Assembly: GCA_016283755.1 (NCBI GenBank)
Contig: JAEENO010000035.1
Span: 1-40,299 of the forward strand
DNA from: Lachnospiraceae bacterium
GTDB taxonomy: Bacteria > Bacillota > Clostridia > Lachnospirales > Lachnospiraceae
Length of the DNA stretch: 40,299 nt
Direction of reading: 5' to 3'
Shown here one piece after another: positions 32,426-40,299 of the stretch (positions are counted from its first letter, which is position 1; every line of letters begins with the position of its first letter). Below the pieces are notes generated by a model, which did not search any database, was not told the DNA's origin, and saw only the letters and a list, made by a program, of their open reading frames with translations. Both the position numbers and the translations under genes were made by a program.

Positions 32426-33535
32426 CTATCTTTTCTTAAGTGCGTATATAACCGTGGTTGACTGCGGCTCTCCAATCTCATTGTTATAAGGCACCTTACC
32501 TTCAGGATCTAAATATAGTTCAAATCCTTCATTAACAACTATATTCAGCTTATATGAAAACTGTGCAAATACGGTTCTAACTATCGCCTGGTTCTCATCT
32601 AGACCTTCATATATCAATGTATAGCAACGCGGAGCTCTATCGGCCCACATCTCAACTATAATATCACCAGGCGAGGGTGCGTAATCCGTAATTCTACACC
32701 AACCACTGGTTGGATGCGACAAATCCTTATAATTCTCCGGCTGACCGACATTAACAGCAACCGTCTCCTTCCATAATTCAGTCTTTTCGTCTCCTATACA
32801 TAGACTTGCAACAAGTTCTTTAAGCTCAAGAGTCTTCTTATCAACAATATATTCGCATTCAAACGTTGCGCCTTTCCATTCCTTAGGAAGTTCGTCATAA
32901 GGATTAATCTCGTTAACACGCCTTATTGGTATTCCATCATCTAAGTGTCTATATATATCATCTATCAATGCATTGGTTGTAATCGTTAACGTTCCGTCAC
33001 TATTATCAACAGCCGACACAATCTTCTCGCCGTATAATATATGATTTTCTATCAAACCGCATGAATAGAATCGTCTGTCAAGATCATGCCCTCCGAACTG
33101 ATTCACGAACGAAAGCTCCAATTCTAAATTGTAAATTCCGTCTTTCGTATATTTTCCAAAATAAGAACGGGTATTATAAATGTTTACACCTTCCGTACGG
33201 TCAAATTCATACCCGAATCCTGTAAAATCTGCCTTGCAATACGGAGCTCCATCGGATTCATAATATATAAACAAGGAGTTAGCTCCTCTTATCCTAGCAG
33301 CAGCACTTGCATTCTCATCTTGTATGACTTCAACTTTAATCGATACGGAGTCATGCCTCTCAAGAACCTTATTATTTCTATTTGCTTCGATAAGATCCAT
33401 ATAGGTTATTCCATCTATATTAATTTTCTTAACAGGTCCCGGCTTAACCAATATTCTTGTTGCTATCGGTATTATTATCGATGCTATTAATATTAAGGTC
33501 ACTATACCTATATCTTTAATCGTACTCTTATTCAA
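32426..33535 (-). CDS. Membrane-anchored extracellular protein, module copy B
   Basis: 369 residues, paralogue of 28950-30068 along its whole length. N-terminal membrane segment (DIGIVTLILIASIIIPIATR), then soluble. Shared phrases: ARIRGANSLFIYYES, PYCKADFTGFGYEFDRTEGV, NPYDELPKEWKGA, FELYLDPEGKVPY. The start codon is TTG at 33535 with GGGAGG six bases upstream. I do not recognise a Pfam-type family. It sits between the DUF4129 protein of copy B and the DUF58 protein of copy C, so it belongs to the tandem module. Possible roles: wall- or envelope-facing sensor or substrate-holding domain. Confidence 0.78.
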   Translation of the reverse strand: MNKSTIKDIGIVTLILIASIIIPIATRILVKPGPVKKINIDGITYMDLIEANRNNKVLERHDSVSIKVEVIQDENASAAARIRGANSLFIYYESDGAPYCKADFTGFGYEFDRTEGVNIYNTRSYFGKYTKDGIYNLELELSFVNQFGGHDLDRRFYSCGLIENHILYGEKIVSAVDNSDGTLTITTNALIDDIYRHLDDGIPIRRVNEINPYDELPKEWKGATFECEYIVDKKTLELKELVASLCIGDEKTELWKETVAVNVGQPENYKDLSHPTSGWCRITDYAPSPGDIIVEMWADRAPRCYTLIYEGLDENQAIVRTVFAQFSYKLNIVVNEGFELYLDPEGKVPYNNEIGEPQSTTVIYALKKR

Positions 33536-33573
33536 AGTAAACCTCCCGATTATCTCGTAATTGATTCACTATT

Positions 33574-34770
33574 TTAACCTATTGAAAGTCTCTTTAGCGC
33601 CTCTTTTGCAAGCCTTACATCCTCTTCTCTGACATTTCCGTAATCGTTATATCTTGCATGAATATAGATGTTACGTAATGCCACTGCAGAATCATAACCC
33701 ACTCTATCAGTAAGAAGATTAAGAACTTCCTCCGATGTCATATTCTCGCTTATGGTAACACCACGTCCCTTCATTATGGCAAGAAATCGCCTGTATATCC
33801 TCCTTACTTTCTCGCGATTGGAGAATCTCTGAACGGTCTTCTTCCTTCGAATATCTTCCACTACATCTTCTTCAAAGTTTGCTCTGCCCGAAAGCTTTCT
33901 CCTATTATTAAATGCTCTGACCGCAAAGAAGAATAATAAGGATATTGCTATAATAGTCAAAACGGCAACTATCTCGTGAATATGAAGATTAATGTTATAG
34001 TTTGGCTCAGTATATCCCGAAAAAACCTCTTCAATTTCAGCAACACTGGCCTTCTGTGCGTCGCCGGTTGCAACCGGTAACACCATATCGTTAACCTTCT
34101 GGAGAAAATCGTTATATGCAGCATAGATTCCGGCAAGCGGCATCAATAGAAACATCAGCGCTTCCCTTATCCCGGCATGTATGCTCTCTTCAAAATACTT
34201 GTAAGATAAGAAAACCCCCATGAGAATGCATGAGGCCCCCAATATACCGACAACCCCAAAGACATTTCGCACATTAGCATTATCACGTCTATATCTAAGT
34301 TTACGTGCAACGATTACTCCAAGTATAAAAAACATTAGATAATATAGATACGGGGTAAGTGTCTGTTGTATACCATTATCATATATTACCGTTATTAAAT
34401 GTTGGAATAATATGTAAATAATACCAACCATAGCAAATATTCTCATCTGCTTGGTATGCGTATAATACTCCATTTCCTGATTCTTCTTAGCCACAAGAAT
34501 TATCAGATATATAGCACTCGGTATTAATACCACGATGTTAAAAAGTGTTAACTCCGATGCAAAGAAAGCTGAAATAATCGGTATTATTCCGAGGTATCGA
34601 AGTGCATTCCCCGTCCTGTCATATATATACCTGGCCACAAGCGGGCCAAGTGACATAACCATGATAACCGGTATGAATACTACCGTATTACTGATAATAG
34701 AACCGCTCGATTCAATCATAGCAGCATACAGGAGCAAATCTGACAGAACCTTAAGATAATATAAGATCAT
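33574..34770 (-). CDS. Membrane protein with C-terminal DUF4129 domain, module copy B
   Basis: 398 residues. Paralogue of 30041-31339. Hydrophobic segments in the first 220 residues, an extracellular loop of about 40 residues, a last membrane helix near 266-284, then DUF4129: EKVRRIYRRFLAIMKGRGV, TSEEVLNLL, ALRNIYIHARYNDY and VREEDVRLAKEALKRL. Start ATG overlaps the DUF58 stop as ATGA. No transglutaminase domain. Confidence 0.82.
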   Translation of the reverse strand: MILYYLKVLSDLLLYAAMIESSGSIISNTVVFIPVIMVMSLGPLVARYIYDRTGNALRYLGIIPIISAFFASELTLFNIVVLIPSAIYLIILVAKKNQEMEYYTHTKQMRIFAMVGIIYILFQHLITVIYDNGIQQTLTPYLYYLMFFILGVIVARKLRYRRDNANVRNVFGVVGILGASCILMGVFLSYKYFEESIHAGIREALMFLLMPLAGIYAAYNDFLQKVNDMVLPVATGDAQKASVAEIEEVFSGYTEPNYNINLHIHEIVAVLTIIAISLLFFFAVRAFNNRRKLSGRANFEEDVVEDIRRKKTVQRFSNREKVRRIYRRFLAIMKGRGVTISENMTSEEVLNLLTDRVGYDSAVALRNIYIHARYNDYGNVREEDVRLAKEALKRLSIG

Positions 34771-35822
34771 TGCCTCTCCTCCTTGCCAACTATAATTCCT
34801 ATCTTGCCATCACAATGCTTCTGAAGTCTATTTAAAGCCTCCCGGCCTGTATCATCGAGTTCTCTTGTAATAATAAAGTAATTTTCATTCTGTCGTCGCT
34901 TGCCTATTGCCTTATCAACAAGCGAGGAAAAAGAATATACTCTGTCACAGTTAGCCGTTGCCAATCCGAATAATATCTCTTTAAGGTGAGTCTCGCCCAA
35001 TCCCTTAGGCACAGAATCAAAATACCCGGTTGGTCCAAATACAAATCCGTTAGTTCTAAAGCCATACGGAATATGCGCTTCTTCAAACTGCTCGACAACC
35101 ATTCTGGTTATTTTAATACATTCCTCAAGATCATCCTCACCTTCACCGTCAAAATTAAGCATGACCGTCACGTTAATATCTGTCGTATGATCATATTTTT
35201 TTACCTGAAGCTTATTAGCCACAGCCGTTCTCGTCCATGAAATATCTTTCATTGGTTCTCGACCGGTATAATCATTGAACCCTATCGTAATAATCGGATC
35301 TTCCATTATGAATCGTCGAACCGAAATATCACCTATAAATCCTTCAACAACTCTTATAAGATCCTGATTTGACGCCCGCTGAGGCATTATAACAAGAGAA
35401 TGCGGACCACATCCGGAAATTGTACTCTCGTGCCAACCGAATATATCTCCTGCACCAAGCTGATAGTCACCAAACTCGTATTTTCCTCTCTTGCTTAATG
35501 TAAAGATTTCGTGCTTTTTCAGCTTCTCCCTCGGCTTCATCGGCACAGTCTTTTCAACTGTCACCCAATATGTTCCGTAATATACGCTTTTATCCTCTTC
35601 TTCAAAAAGTGACTCGGCAGGAATATATTCGCGCAATCGCACAAACGGGACAAAGCTTCTGTTATAGTTACGAATCTCACTCTTTAAGACAATCTGCTCG
35701 CCCGGCTCATACAAAACCTTGTCGATTGAAGATCTGTATTCCATATTATCAACAAAAGATCTGGAAAGTGTATATTCAAGAACTAATACTACAATGACTA
35801 CTATTATTGAAAAGAATATCAT
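34767..35822 (-). CDS. DUF58 protein (vWA-like), module copy B
   Basis: 351 residues. One N-terminal membrane helix, LYEPGEQIVLKSEI, the core MEDPIITIGFNDYTGREPMKDISW, VKKYDHTTDINVTVMLN and the C-terminal IGIIVGKE. Same architecture and length as copy C. Follows copy A's DUF4129 gene by 15 nt with GAGAGG before ATG. Predicted partner of MoxR and of the DUF4129 protein of its own pair. Confidence 0.86.
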   Translation of the reverse strand: MIFFSIIVVIVVLVLEYTLSRSFVDNMEYRSSIDKVLYEPGEQIVLKSEIRNYNRSFVPFVRLREYIPAESLFEEEDKSVYYGTYWVTVEKTVPMKPREKLKKHEIFTLSKRGKYEFGDYQLGAGDIFGWHESTISGCGPHSLVIMPQRASNQDLIRVVEGFIGDISVRRFIMEDPIITIGFNDYTGREPMKDISWTRTAVANKLQVKKYDHTTDINVTVMLNFDGEGEDDLEECIKITRMVVEQFEEAHIPYGFRTNGFVFGPTGYFDSVPKGLGETHLKEILFGLATANCDRVYSFSSLVDKAIGKRRQNENYFIITRELDDTGREALNRLQKHCDGKIGIIVGKEERQ

Positions 35823-35837
35823 ATTGGCCTCTCTTGA

Positions 35838-37133
35838 TTAGATTTGTTTCAATGCCTCTCTTGCAATACGTACCTGTTCGTTGCTTATGTCGGCATATTC
35901 ATTGTATCTTGCTATTATATATACGTCTCGAAGAGCAACTGCACTTTGCTCATCAAATACCGATTTAATTGTATTTAAGATTTCTTCCGAGGTCATTTTA
36001 TCTGTTATCTTAATACCCTTCTTACGCGTGACATGTAAGAAATCACGATAAATCTTACGCACTTTGCCTCTGTTACCCGTATCACGTCTATATTTCTTAA
36101 GATCACTCGACTTTTCCGCACGTACGGACCTCATATTGTATTCCAGCTTATAACGCCTGTAATTGTTCTTCCTAAGCTGCATTCTTACAAGTGCTGCAAT
36201 CAGTATTATCAACGTTATCGCAATTATTGCATATATGATAATCTCCGGACGCATAAAATCAATAAGCACAAGCTTTCCCCTGCCTCGATACCGGTCACCG
36301 GGCTGATCGACCGGCGTTGGCGTAGGGAGTCCTCTTCCCTCAAATCCCATATGTTCTTTATTAAATTCATCAAGGCGTCTTTGAACCTCTTCGTTATTGG
36401 CCCAGAATCTTTTTCTTGCAACCTCGTATGTCTTAGCGTCTATCTTGATTCGGATATTCGAAAGCCATCCGGATATAGCTTTTCCGGCAGGTGAAAGGAC
36501 TACCTTCCAATACTTACCGGCTATATAACTTACCACAAGTACGGGAACAATAACGACTCCGTACTCTAACCACTGCAAAAGAGTATATCCTTTAAAATAA
36601 TCCGCACCGAATCTTCCGAGTCTTGCTGCTATTGCCATCGCAATTACGAAAATAAGCGCATACATAGCAGTGGTCTTGGCATCAACAAGCGGAATCCCTC
36701 TTTTAGAAAGGAAAAGCATATTTTCCGTAAGCGATAACTCCGCTATATAATTGCCGGCTACCGCAATAATCATCTCAAGTCCGCCCACAAGAAGCAACAC
36801 CTTGAATTCACGCATAAGGTCATGTTCATCCGGCACATCGGGATGAATAATTATAACAAATGCAGTATATGCTGCGGCCGGAAGCGCCAATATAAAACTT
36901 AATACACTTGAACACGCAGATATTAATCCCAATGCAGGGAATATAAGACTTATGTATCTATACTTCCTCTTGTCATGCTCAACAAGAAACAGATTGGCTC
37001 CCTGGCCGAGTGCCATTATAGTCATTGCGATGTACGGCGTGAAGGTTATCGGAAGCATATAAGGGCTCATCACTATCAAGGAGAAATATAATGAAAGTTC
37101 CGCAAGCAGCTTAAAAAATGCAATACTATACAT
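35838..37133 (-). CDS. Membrane protein with C-terminal DUF4129 domain, module copy A (divergent)
   Basis: 431 residues. About six hydrophobic segments in the first 200 residues, then a soluble loop of about 100 residues ending in a proline/glycine-rich linker (LPTPTPVDQPGDRYRG), a membrane helix (PEIIIYAIIAITLIILIAAL) and DUF4129: KVRKIYRDFLHVTRKKGI, TSEEILNTI, ALRDVYIIARYNEY. Start set at 37133 (MYSIAFFKLL), overlapping the DUF58 end by 8 nt with AGGAGG six bases upstream; the longer frame starts in the DUF58 gene. Less similar to copies B and C than they are to each other. No transglutaminase domain. Confidence 0.82.
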   Translation of the reverse strand: MYSIAFFKLLAELSLYFSLIVMSPYMLPITFTPYIAMTIMALGQGANLFLVEHDKRKYRYISLIFPALGLISACSSVLSFILALPAAAYTAFVIIIHPDVPDEHDLMREFKVLLLVGGLEMIIAVAGNYIAELSLTENMLFLSKRGIPLVDAKTTAMYALIFVIAMAIAARLGRFGADYFKGYTLLQWLEYGVVIVPVLVVSYIAGKYWKVVLSPAGKAISGWLSNIRIKIDAKTYEVARKRFWANNEEVQRRLDEFNKEHMGFEGRGLPTPTPVDQPGDRYRGRGKLVLIDFMRPEIIIYAIIAITLIILIAALVRMQLRKNNYRRYKLEYNMRSVRAEKSSDLKKYRRDTGNRGKVRKIYRDFLHVTRKKGIKITDKMTSEEILNTIKSVFDEQSAVALRDVYIIARYNEYADISNEQVRIAREALKQI

Positions 37134-38199
37134 CTTCTTCCTCCTTTCCGACAAGTACACATAATTCCGCTCCCGTTCTTCGCGACAAATCATTCATAAC
37201 GGCCGTAGCCTTCGCATCGGTCGGAACCGTAATCACAAGATAATGTTCGTTAATTCCTCTTCCCTTAAGTGTCGTTTTAACCAATGATTCAAAGGAATAC
37301 CAACATCCATGCAATGCTCCGGCAAGTCCATACATCATAGTCATATAATGCTGGCTTCCGACACCTGCAGGAACATACGATATACTTCCTTCAGGTCCGA
37401 ACAACATACCGTTGGTTCTGAATCCGTACGGTATGCGCTTTTGTTCAAAGATTTCTATCGCCATTCTTGATAACTCAAGACATCTCTCAACTTCTTCTAC
37501 CGTTCCACCTTCTATATTAAGAAGAATCATAACTCGAAGCTCCGAGGTATAATCATACTTCTTAACCATCATCTTGCCTTGAACAGCGGTTCTTGTCCAG
37601 GATATATCTCGTAACGGTTCTCTTCCCGTATACTCGTTATAACCTACCGTCAATATCGGGTCTTCCATAATAAAACGTCTTACCGATATATCACCTAAGA
37701 AACCTCCAACTATTGCTCTTACGTTCTCGTTCTCAATCTTAGAAGGAAGTATCGCAACATGTTTCGGAACACATCCGTATACTGTTATTGTCTTGACACC
37801 CAAGAAATCTCCGGTTTCAACGGAATAATCTCCGTATCCGTATACACCTCGCTCCTTAAGCTTGAACCTCTCTTTTCTGACAAGCTCTTTCATCGGCGCT
37901 AATGCCAGCTGATGTCTGGCTATACGCTTATTACCGACAGATATTAAGTGATCCTTAATATAATACTTGCCACCTATAAGCTCAGCCCTATCAGGGAGAT
38001 TCTCTGTAATACGTATATAAGTAATCGGAAGTTTCGATATATTCGCTATCGACGATTCAATACATACTTCTTCATCCTTCTCCGCCAATATGGTCGTGGA
38101 TTCAGTATTATATCGAAGATTACACATCTTCTTACTTGCCCAGTTATGTTCCAATATGACAATCAGAATCGCCGATACTATTAAAAACGTCCAATTCAT
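37126..38199 (-). CDS. DUF58 protein (vWA-like), module copy A
   Basis: 357 residues. One N-terminal membrane helix, beta-rich segment, then MEDPILTVGYNEYTGREPLRDISW with TRTAVQGKMMVKKYDYTSE and a vWA-like end ELCVLVGKE. More divergent than copies B and C (for example in residues 1-150), so it is probably the oldest or least constrained copy. ATG at 38199, 39 nt after the moxR stop, with AAGGAT. Confidence 0.86.
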   Translation of the reverse strand: MNWTFLIVSAILIVILEHNWASKKMCNLRYNTESTTILAEKDEEVCIESSIANISKLPITYIRITENLPDRAELIGGKYYIKDHLISVGNKRIARHQLALAPMKELVRKERFKLKERGVYGYGDYSVETGDFLGVKTITVYGCVPKHVAILPSKIENENVRAIVGGFLGDISVRRFIMEDPILTVGYNEYTGREPLRDISWTRTAVQGKMMVKKYDYTSELRVMILLNIEGGTVEEVERCLELSRMAIEIFEQKRIPYGFRTNGMLFGPEGSISYVPAGVGSQHYMTMMYGLAGALHGCWYSFESLVKTTLKGRGINEHYLVITVPTDAKATAVMNDLSRRTGAELCVLVGKEEEDV

Positions 38200-38238
38200 C
38201 TATAATAATCCTTCTTCTTATATATCCTTTTTAAGCAA

Positions 38239-39177
38239 TTAATCTTCGAGCGGAACGATTACCTTCTCTACAAGTTCTCTTAAATACTTCTCTGCATTAA
38301 GAGATGAGCTTGTAGCAGATGCAACACGGTGTGCAAGTACTGCTACCGTCTCCTTCTTGATATCTTCTGGAATAACGTAATCTCTTCCTTCCATCGCTGC
38401 TGTAACCTTAGCCGCCTTAACAAGAGCTATACCACCTCTGGTAGATACACCATTGCTTAAAAGTGCTTCCGTTCTGGTCTTCTCGATGATATCCATTATA
38501 TATCCCATTACATCTTCACCGATTGTTACTTCATGGAGCTCTTCCTGAAGTCTAAGTGTCTCCTCAGGTGTTACAACCTGCTCTAAGGATTCGATAATAT
38601 CGATTGTCGACTTACGAGAGATTACACCGATTTCCTGCTCTCTCTCCATATAACCCATTGAAAGTCTCATAAAGAATCTGTCAACCTGAGCTTCAGGAAG
38701 CGGGAATGTACCGTAGGACTCGATCGGGTTCTCGGTTGCCATAACCATAAACGGTCTCTGCATAGGATATGTACTTCCGTCAACTGTTATCTGTCGTTCT
38801 TCCATTGACTCAAGAAGCGCTGCCTGTGTACGAGGTGTCGCACGGTTAATCTCGTCTGCAAGAATCATACTTGCAAAGAGCGGACCTCTTCTAAACTCGA
38901 ACTCACCGTTCTTCTGATTATAAAAGTTAATACCTGTAAGATCTGAAGGAAGTAAGTCCGGTGTAAACTGGATTCTCTTGAAATCTCCACCAACAGTCTT
39001 ACTGAATGCTCTGAAGAGCATTGTCTTTCCTGTACCGGGAACATCCTCCAAAAGTACATGGCCTCCGCAAAGATAAGCAACAATTATCTGTCTTATTACT
39101 TCCTCCTTGCCTACGATAACCTTACTGCAGTTATCGACTACTTTGTTTTTGTAGCTCACAAAATCTTCGGTTCTCAT
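38239..39177 (-). CDS. MoxR-family AAA+ ATPase
   Basis: 312 residues, the family length. Walker A EDVPGTGKT near 38-46, Walker B ILADEINRA near 104-112, sensor 1 MATENPIESYGTFPLPEAQ, arginine finger AQVDRFFMRL, and the C-terminal lid with the STRGGIALVKAA motif. MoxR ATPases act as chaperones that mature or activate partner complexes, with DUF58/vWA proteins as adaptors. First gene of the nine-gene operon; one ATPase for three DUF58/DUF4129 sets. ATG at 39177 with AAAGGA some 11 bases upstream. A TATAAT-like -10 at about 39238-39243 is possible but has no good -35. Confidence 0.93.
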   Translation of the reverse strand: MRTEDFVSYKNKVVDNCSKVIVGKEEVIRQIIVAYLCGGHVLLEDVPGTGKTMLFRAFSKTVGGDFKRIQFTPDLLPSDLTGINFYNQKNGEFEFRRGPLFASMILADEINRATPRTQAALLESMEERQITVDGSTYPMQRPFMVMATENPIESYGTFPLPEAQVDRFFMRLSMGYMEREQEIGVISRKSTIDIIESLEQVVTPEETLRLQEELHEVTIGEDVMGYIMDIIEKTRTEALLSNGVSTRGGIALVKAAKVTAAMEGRDYVIPEDIKKETVAVLAHRVASATSSSLNAEKYLRELVEKVIVPLED

Positions 39178-39350
39178 AAAATTGTCTGTCCTTTCTATAA
39201 GTTGTATTCTTCATTTAGTTTTCGTTATGTCTGTCATTATAATAATTTATAGTGCAGCATATGTAAATAAACACAGTATTAACATTCAGTTAGAATTGTA
39301 AATAAAGTGTATCTCATTTAAACGTATGTTCATATATTAACATAGAGAGT

Positions 39351-39406
39351 CGCCCGAAGACAATCCATTGGAAAAATTATTCATCCTATGCATTTGCCTT
39401 CGGGCG
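39351..39406. other. Long-loop inverted repeat between moxR and the tRNA genes
   Basis: CGCCCGAAG (39351-39359) and CTTCGGGCG (39398-39406), perfect 9 bp around a 38-nt loop, in an AT-rich gene-free stretch (39178-39599). No T-run follows on either strand. Could be part of a small RNA or protein-binding site. The remainder of the stretch holds only the terminators at 39527-39581. Confidence 0.4.
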
Positions 39407-39526
39407 TGAGTGTGAAATGAAAAAGTTAACTAGGCCTCGTTGCAAAAATTATATTAACACATTGGTATTATTTTGTAAACACCTTGTAAATATATATTTA
39501 CAATTTGTTCATATCTGTTATGACAT

Positions 39527-39581
39527 AATAAAAACGCCGGATTGTACCGACGTTAAACAATAAAAAAAAGAGCTTACGCTC
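39527..39581 (-). terminator. Two tandem terminators ending the rRNA/tRNA transcript
   Basis: First, GAGC, loop GTAA, GCTC with eight T (39562-39581). Then AACGTCGG, 6-nt loop, CCGGCGTT with T-rich tail (39527-39554). Both act on the minus strand after tRNA-Phe. Confidence 0.8.
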
Positions 39582-39599
39582 AAATCATTAAAATTATAA

Positions 39600-39672
39600 T
39601 GCCCAGAACCGGAATCGAACCAGTGACACGGGGATTTTCAGTCCCCTGCTCTACCTACTGAGCTATCTGGGC
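39600..39672 (-). tRNA. tRNA-Phe (GAA)
   Basis: Acceptor GCCCAGA/TCTGGGC, anticodon stem GGGGA/TCCCC with loop CTGAAAA giving GAA, T-loop GTTCCGGTTC-like arm. 73 nt, discriminator A, CCA not encoded. Confidence 0.95.
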
Positions 39673-39679
39673 ATTTAAG

Positions 39680-39753
39680 TTGCGGGAATAGGATTTGAAC
39701 CTATGACCTTCGGGTTATGAGCCCGACGAGCTTCCAGACTGCTCCACCCCGCG
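39680..39753 (-). tRNA. Initiator tRNA-fMet (CAT)
   Basis: Anticodon CAT. Initiator hallmarks: unpaired C1-A72 at the acceptor end and three consecutive G-C pairs in the anticodon stem (GGG CTCATAA CCC). 74 nt, CCA not encoded. Confidence 0.95.
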
Positions 39754-39777
39754 ATATTAATTTTTTGCAAAACAAAA

Positions 39778-39859
39778 TGGATGGGGGTGGATTCGAACCA
39801 CCGAAGCAAGTTGCAGCAGATTTACAGTCTGTCCCCTTTGGCCACTCGGGAACCCATCC
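39778..39859 (-). tRNA. tRNA-Tyr (GTA)
   Basis: Acceptor GGATGGG/CCCATCC, anticodon stem CAGA/TCTG with loop CTGTAAA, anticodon GTA, and a long variable arm (class II). 82 nt, CCA not encoded. Confidence 0.95.
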
Positions 39860-39886
39860 ATACAATGAATTAATATTCAATTGTAA

Positions 39887-39959
39887 AGCCGATGATCGGA
39901 CTCGAACCGATAACCTGCTGATTACAAATCAGCTGCTCTGCCAATTGAGCCACATCGGC
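39887..39959 (-). tRNA. tRNA-Thr (TGT)
   Basis: Acceptor GCCGATG/CATCGGC, anticodon stem CTGAT/ATCAG with anticodon TGT, T-arm GGTTCGAGTCC. 73 nt. Confidence 0.95.
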
Positions 39960-39965
39960 TTAAAA

Positions 39966-40038
39966 TGGAACCTATAGGGCTCGAACCTATGACCCTCTGC
40001 TTGTAAGGCAGATGCTCTCCCAGCTGAGCTAAGATTCC
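39966..40038 (-). tRNA. tRNA-Val (TAC)
   Basis: Acceptor GGAATCT/AGGTTCC with one G-U pair, anticodon stem TCTGC/GCAGA with anticodon TAC, T-arm GGTTCGAGCCC. 73 nt. Confidence 0.95.
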
Positions 40039-40069
40039 ATATTAAATGTAAGAATCAACTTACATTGAA

Positions 40070-40143
40070 CGACCCAAACGGGACTCGAACCCGTGACCTT
40101 CGCCGTGACAGGGCGACGCTCTAACCAACTGAGCCACTGGGCC
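40070..40143 (-). tRNA. tRNA-Asp (GTC)
   Basis: Acceptor starts GGCCCAG, anticodon stem CGCCC/GGGCG-type with loop CTGTCAC giving GTC, T-arm GGTTCGAGTCC, discriminator G as expected for Asp. 74 nt. First tRNA after the 23S rRNA, about 50 nt away. Confidence 0.95.
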
Positions 40144-40192
40144 ACATATACCCTAAAAACTGCACACAGCAACCTGTCGCTATTCATTGCTA

Positions 40193-40299
40193 TTGAAGAA
40201 GCCCTCGACCTATTAGTACTTATCAGCTGAATGCGTTACCGCACTTACACCTTAAGCCTATCTACCATGTACTCTTCATGGGGTCTTACTTCCTTATAG
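40193..40299 (-). rRNA. 23S rRNA, 3' end only (runs off the window)
   Basis: The minus strand carries the conserved 23S 3' terminus: CAGCTGATAAGTACTAATAG followed by GTCGAGGGCTTC. The gene starts outside the window; the exact 3' end is uncertain by a few bases. No 5S rRNA is found between it and the tRNAs or after them. Confidence 0.93.

Noticed and set aside
28950-39177. Phage or integrative element
   Set aside because: No integrase, transposase, terminal repeats or tRNA-edge duplication seen, although tRNA genes lie next to it.
39717-39977. Open frame of 86 codons on the plus strand containing DRTRTDNLLITNQL
   Set aside because: It is antisense to the tRNA-Tyr, -Thr and -fMet genes; this is a well-known false protein produced by tRNA complements.

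Overview
The window reads as chromosome of a strictly anaerobic, low-to-mid GC Clostridia, most likely Lachnospiraceae. Grounds: clostridial protein families, strong AGGAGG ribosome sites, a THF riboswitch ahead of folT, a 2-oxoacid:ferredoxin oxidoreductase, an arginine deiminase operon, a TM1266-type small protein, and tRNAs without encoded CCA. This is inference from gene content; only a fragment of 23S rRNA is present. Apart from one histidine kinase, every gene I accept lies on the minus strand, so operons read from high to low coordinates.

Left end (1-5040): an operon TM1266-like protein, FecCD-type permease, FecE-type ATPase, NifH-like reductase, NifK/E-like subunit, NifD-like subunit (cut by the window edge). 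This looks like an uncharacterised nitrogenase-like reductase with its own metal- or cofactor-chelate importer. It has a very good promoter (TTGAAA-17-TATAAT) and a leader of about 136 nt containing a terminator and a perfectly matching 8-bp antiterminator, so transcription attenuation or a riboswitch is likely.

5032-7874: a THF-riboswitch-controlled operon, folT, TlpA-like thioredoxin lipoprotein, a 45-aa CXXC membrane peptide, and a NapH-like polyferredoxin. The riboswitch expression platform can be read directly: a repeated 11-nt motif lets one strand either free or hide the folT ribosome site.

7937-16383: an oligopeptide ABC importer (oppA-B-C-D-F plus a DUF3899-like membrane protein) in which A, C, D and F are all enlarged; D and F carry charged helical insertions at different places. 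16593-20953: rpiB, arcA, arcB, arcC and a zinc-ribbon/helix protein (arginine deiminase pathway). 21017-22585: glnA. 22673-22808: a compact element of three hairpins between 25-bp repeats. 22802-26104: a four-subunit VOR-type 2-oxoacid:ferredoxin oxidoreductase with a P-loop NTPase. 26269-26383: a candidate small RNA. 26517-28874 (+): an orphan hybrid histidine kinase.

28950-39177: nine genes that read as one MoxR operon: moxR, then three tandem DUF58 + membrane/DUF4129 pairs, two of them followed by a paralogous membrane-anchored extracellular protein. No transglutaminase domain is present, unlike usual MoxR-DUF58-TgpA loci. 39527-40299: two terminators, six tRNA genes (in transcription order Asp, Val, Thr, Tyr, fMet, Phe) and the 3' end of a 23S rRNA, with no 5S gene between 23S and the tRNAs.

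Most promising as undescribed biology: the nitrogenase-like operon with its leader, and the triplicated MoxR module.
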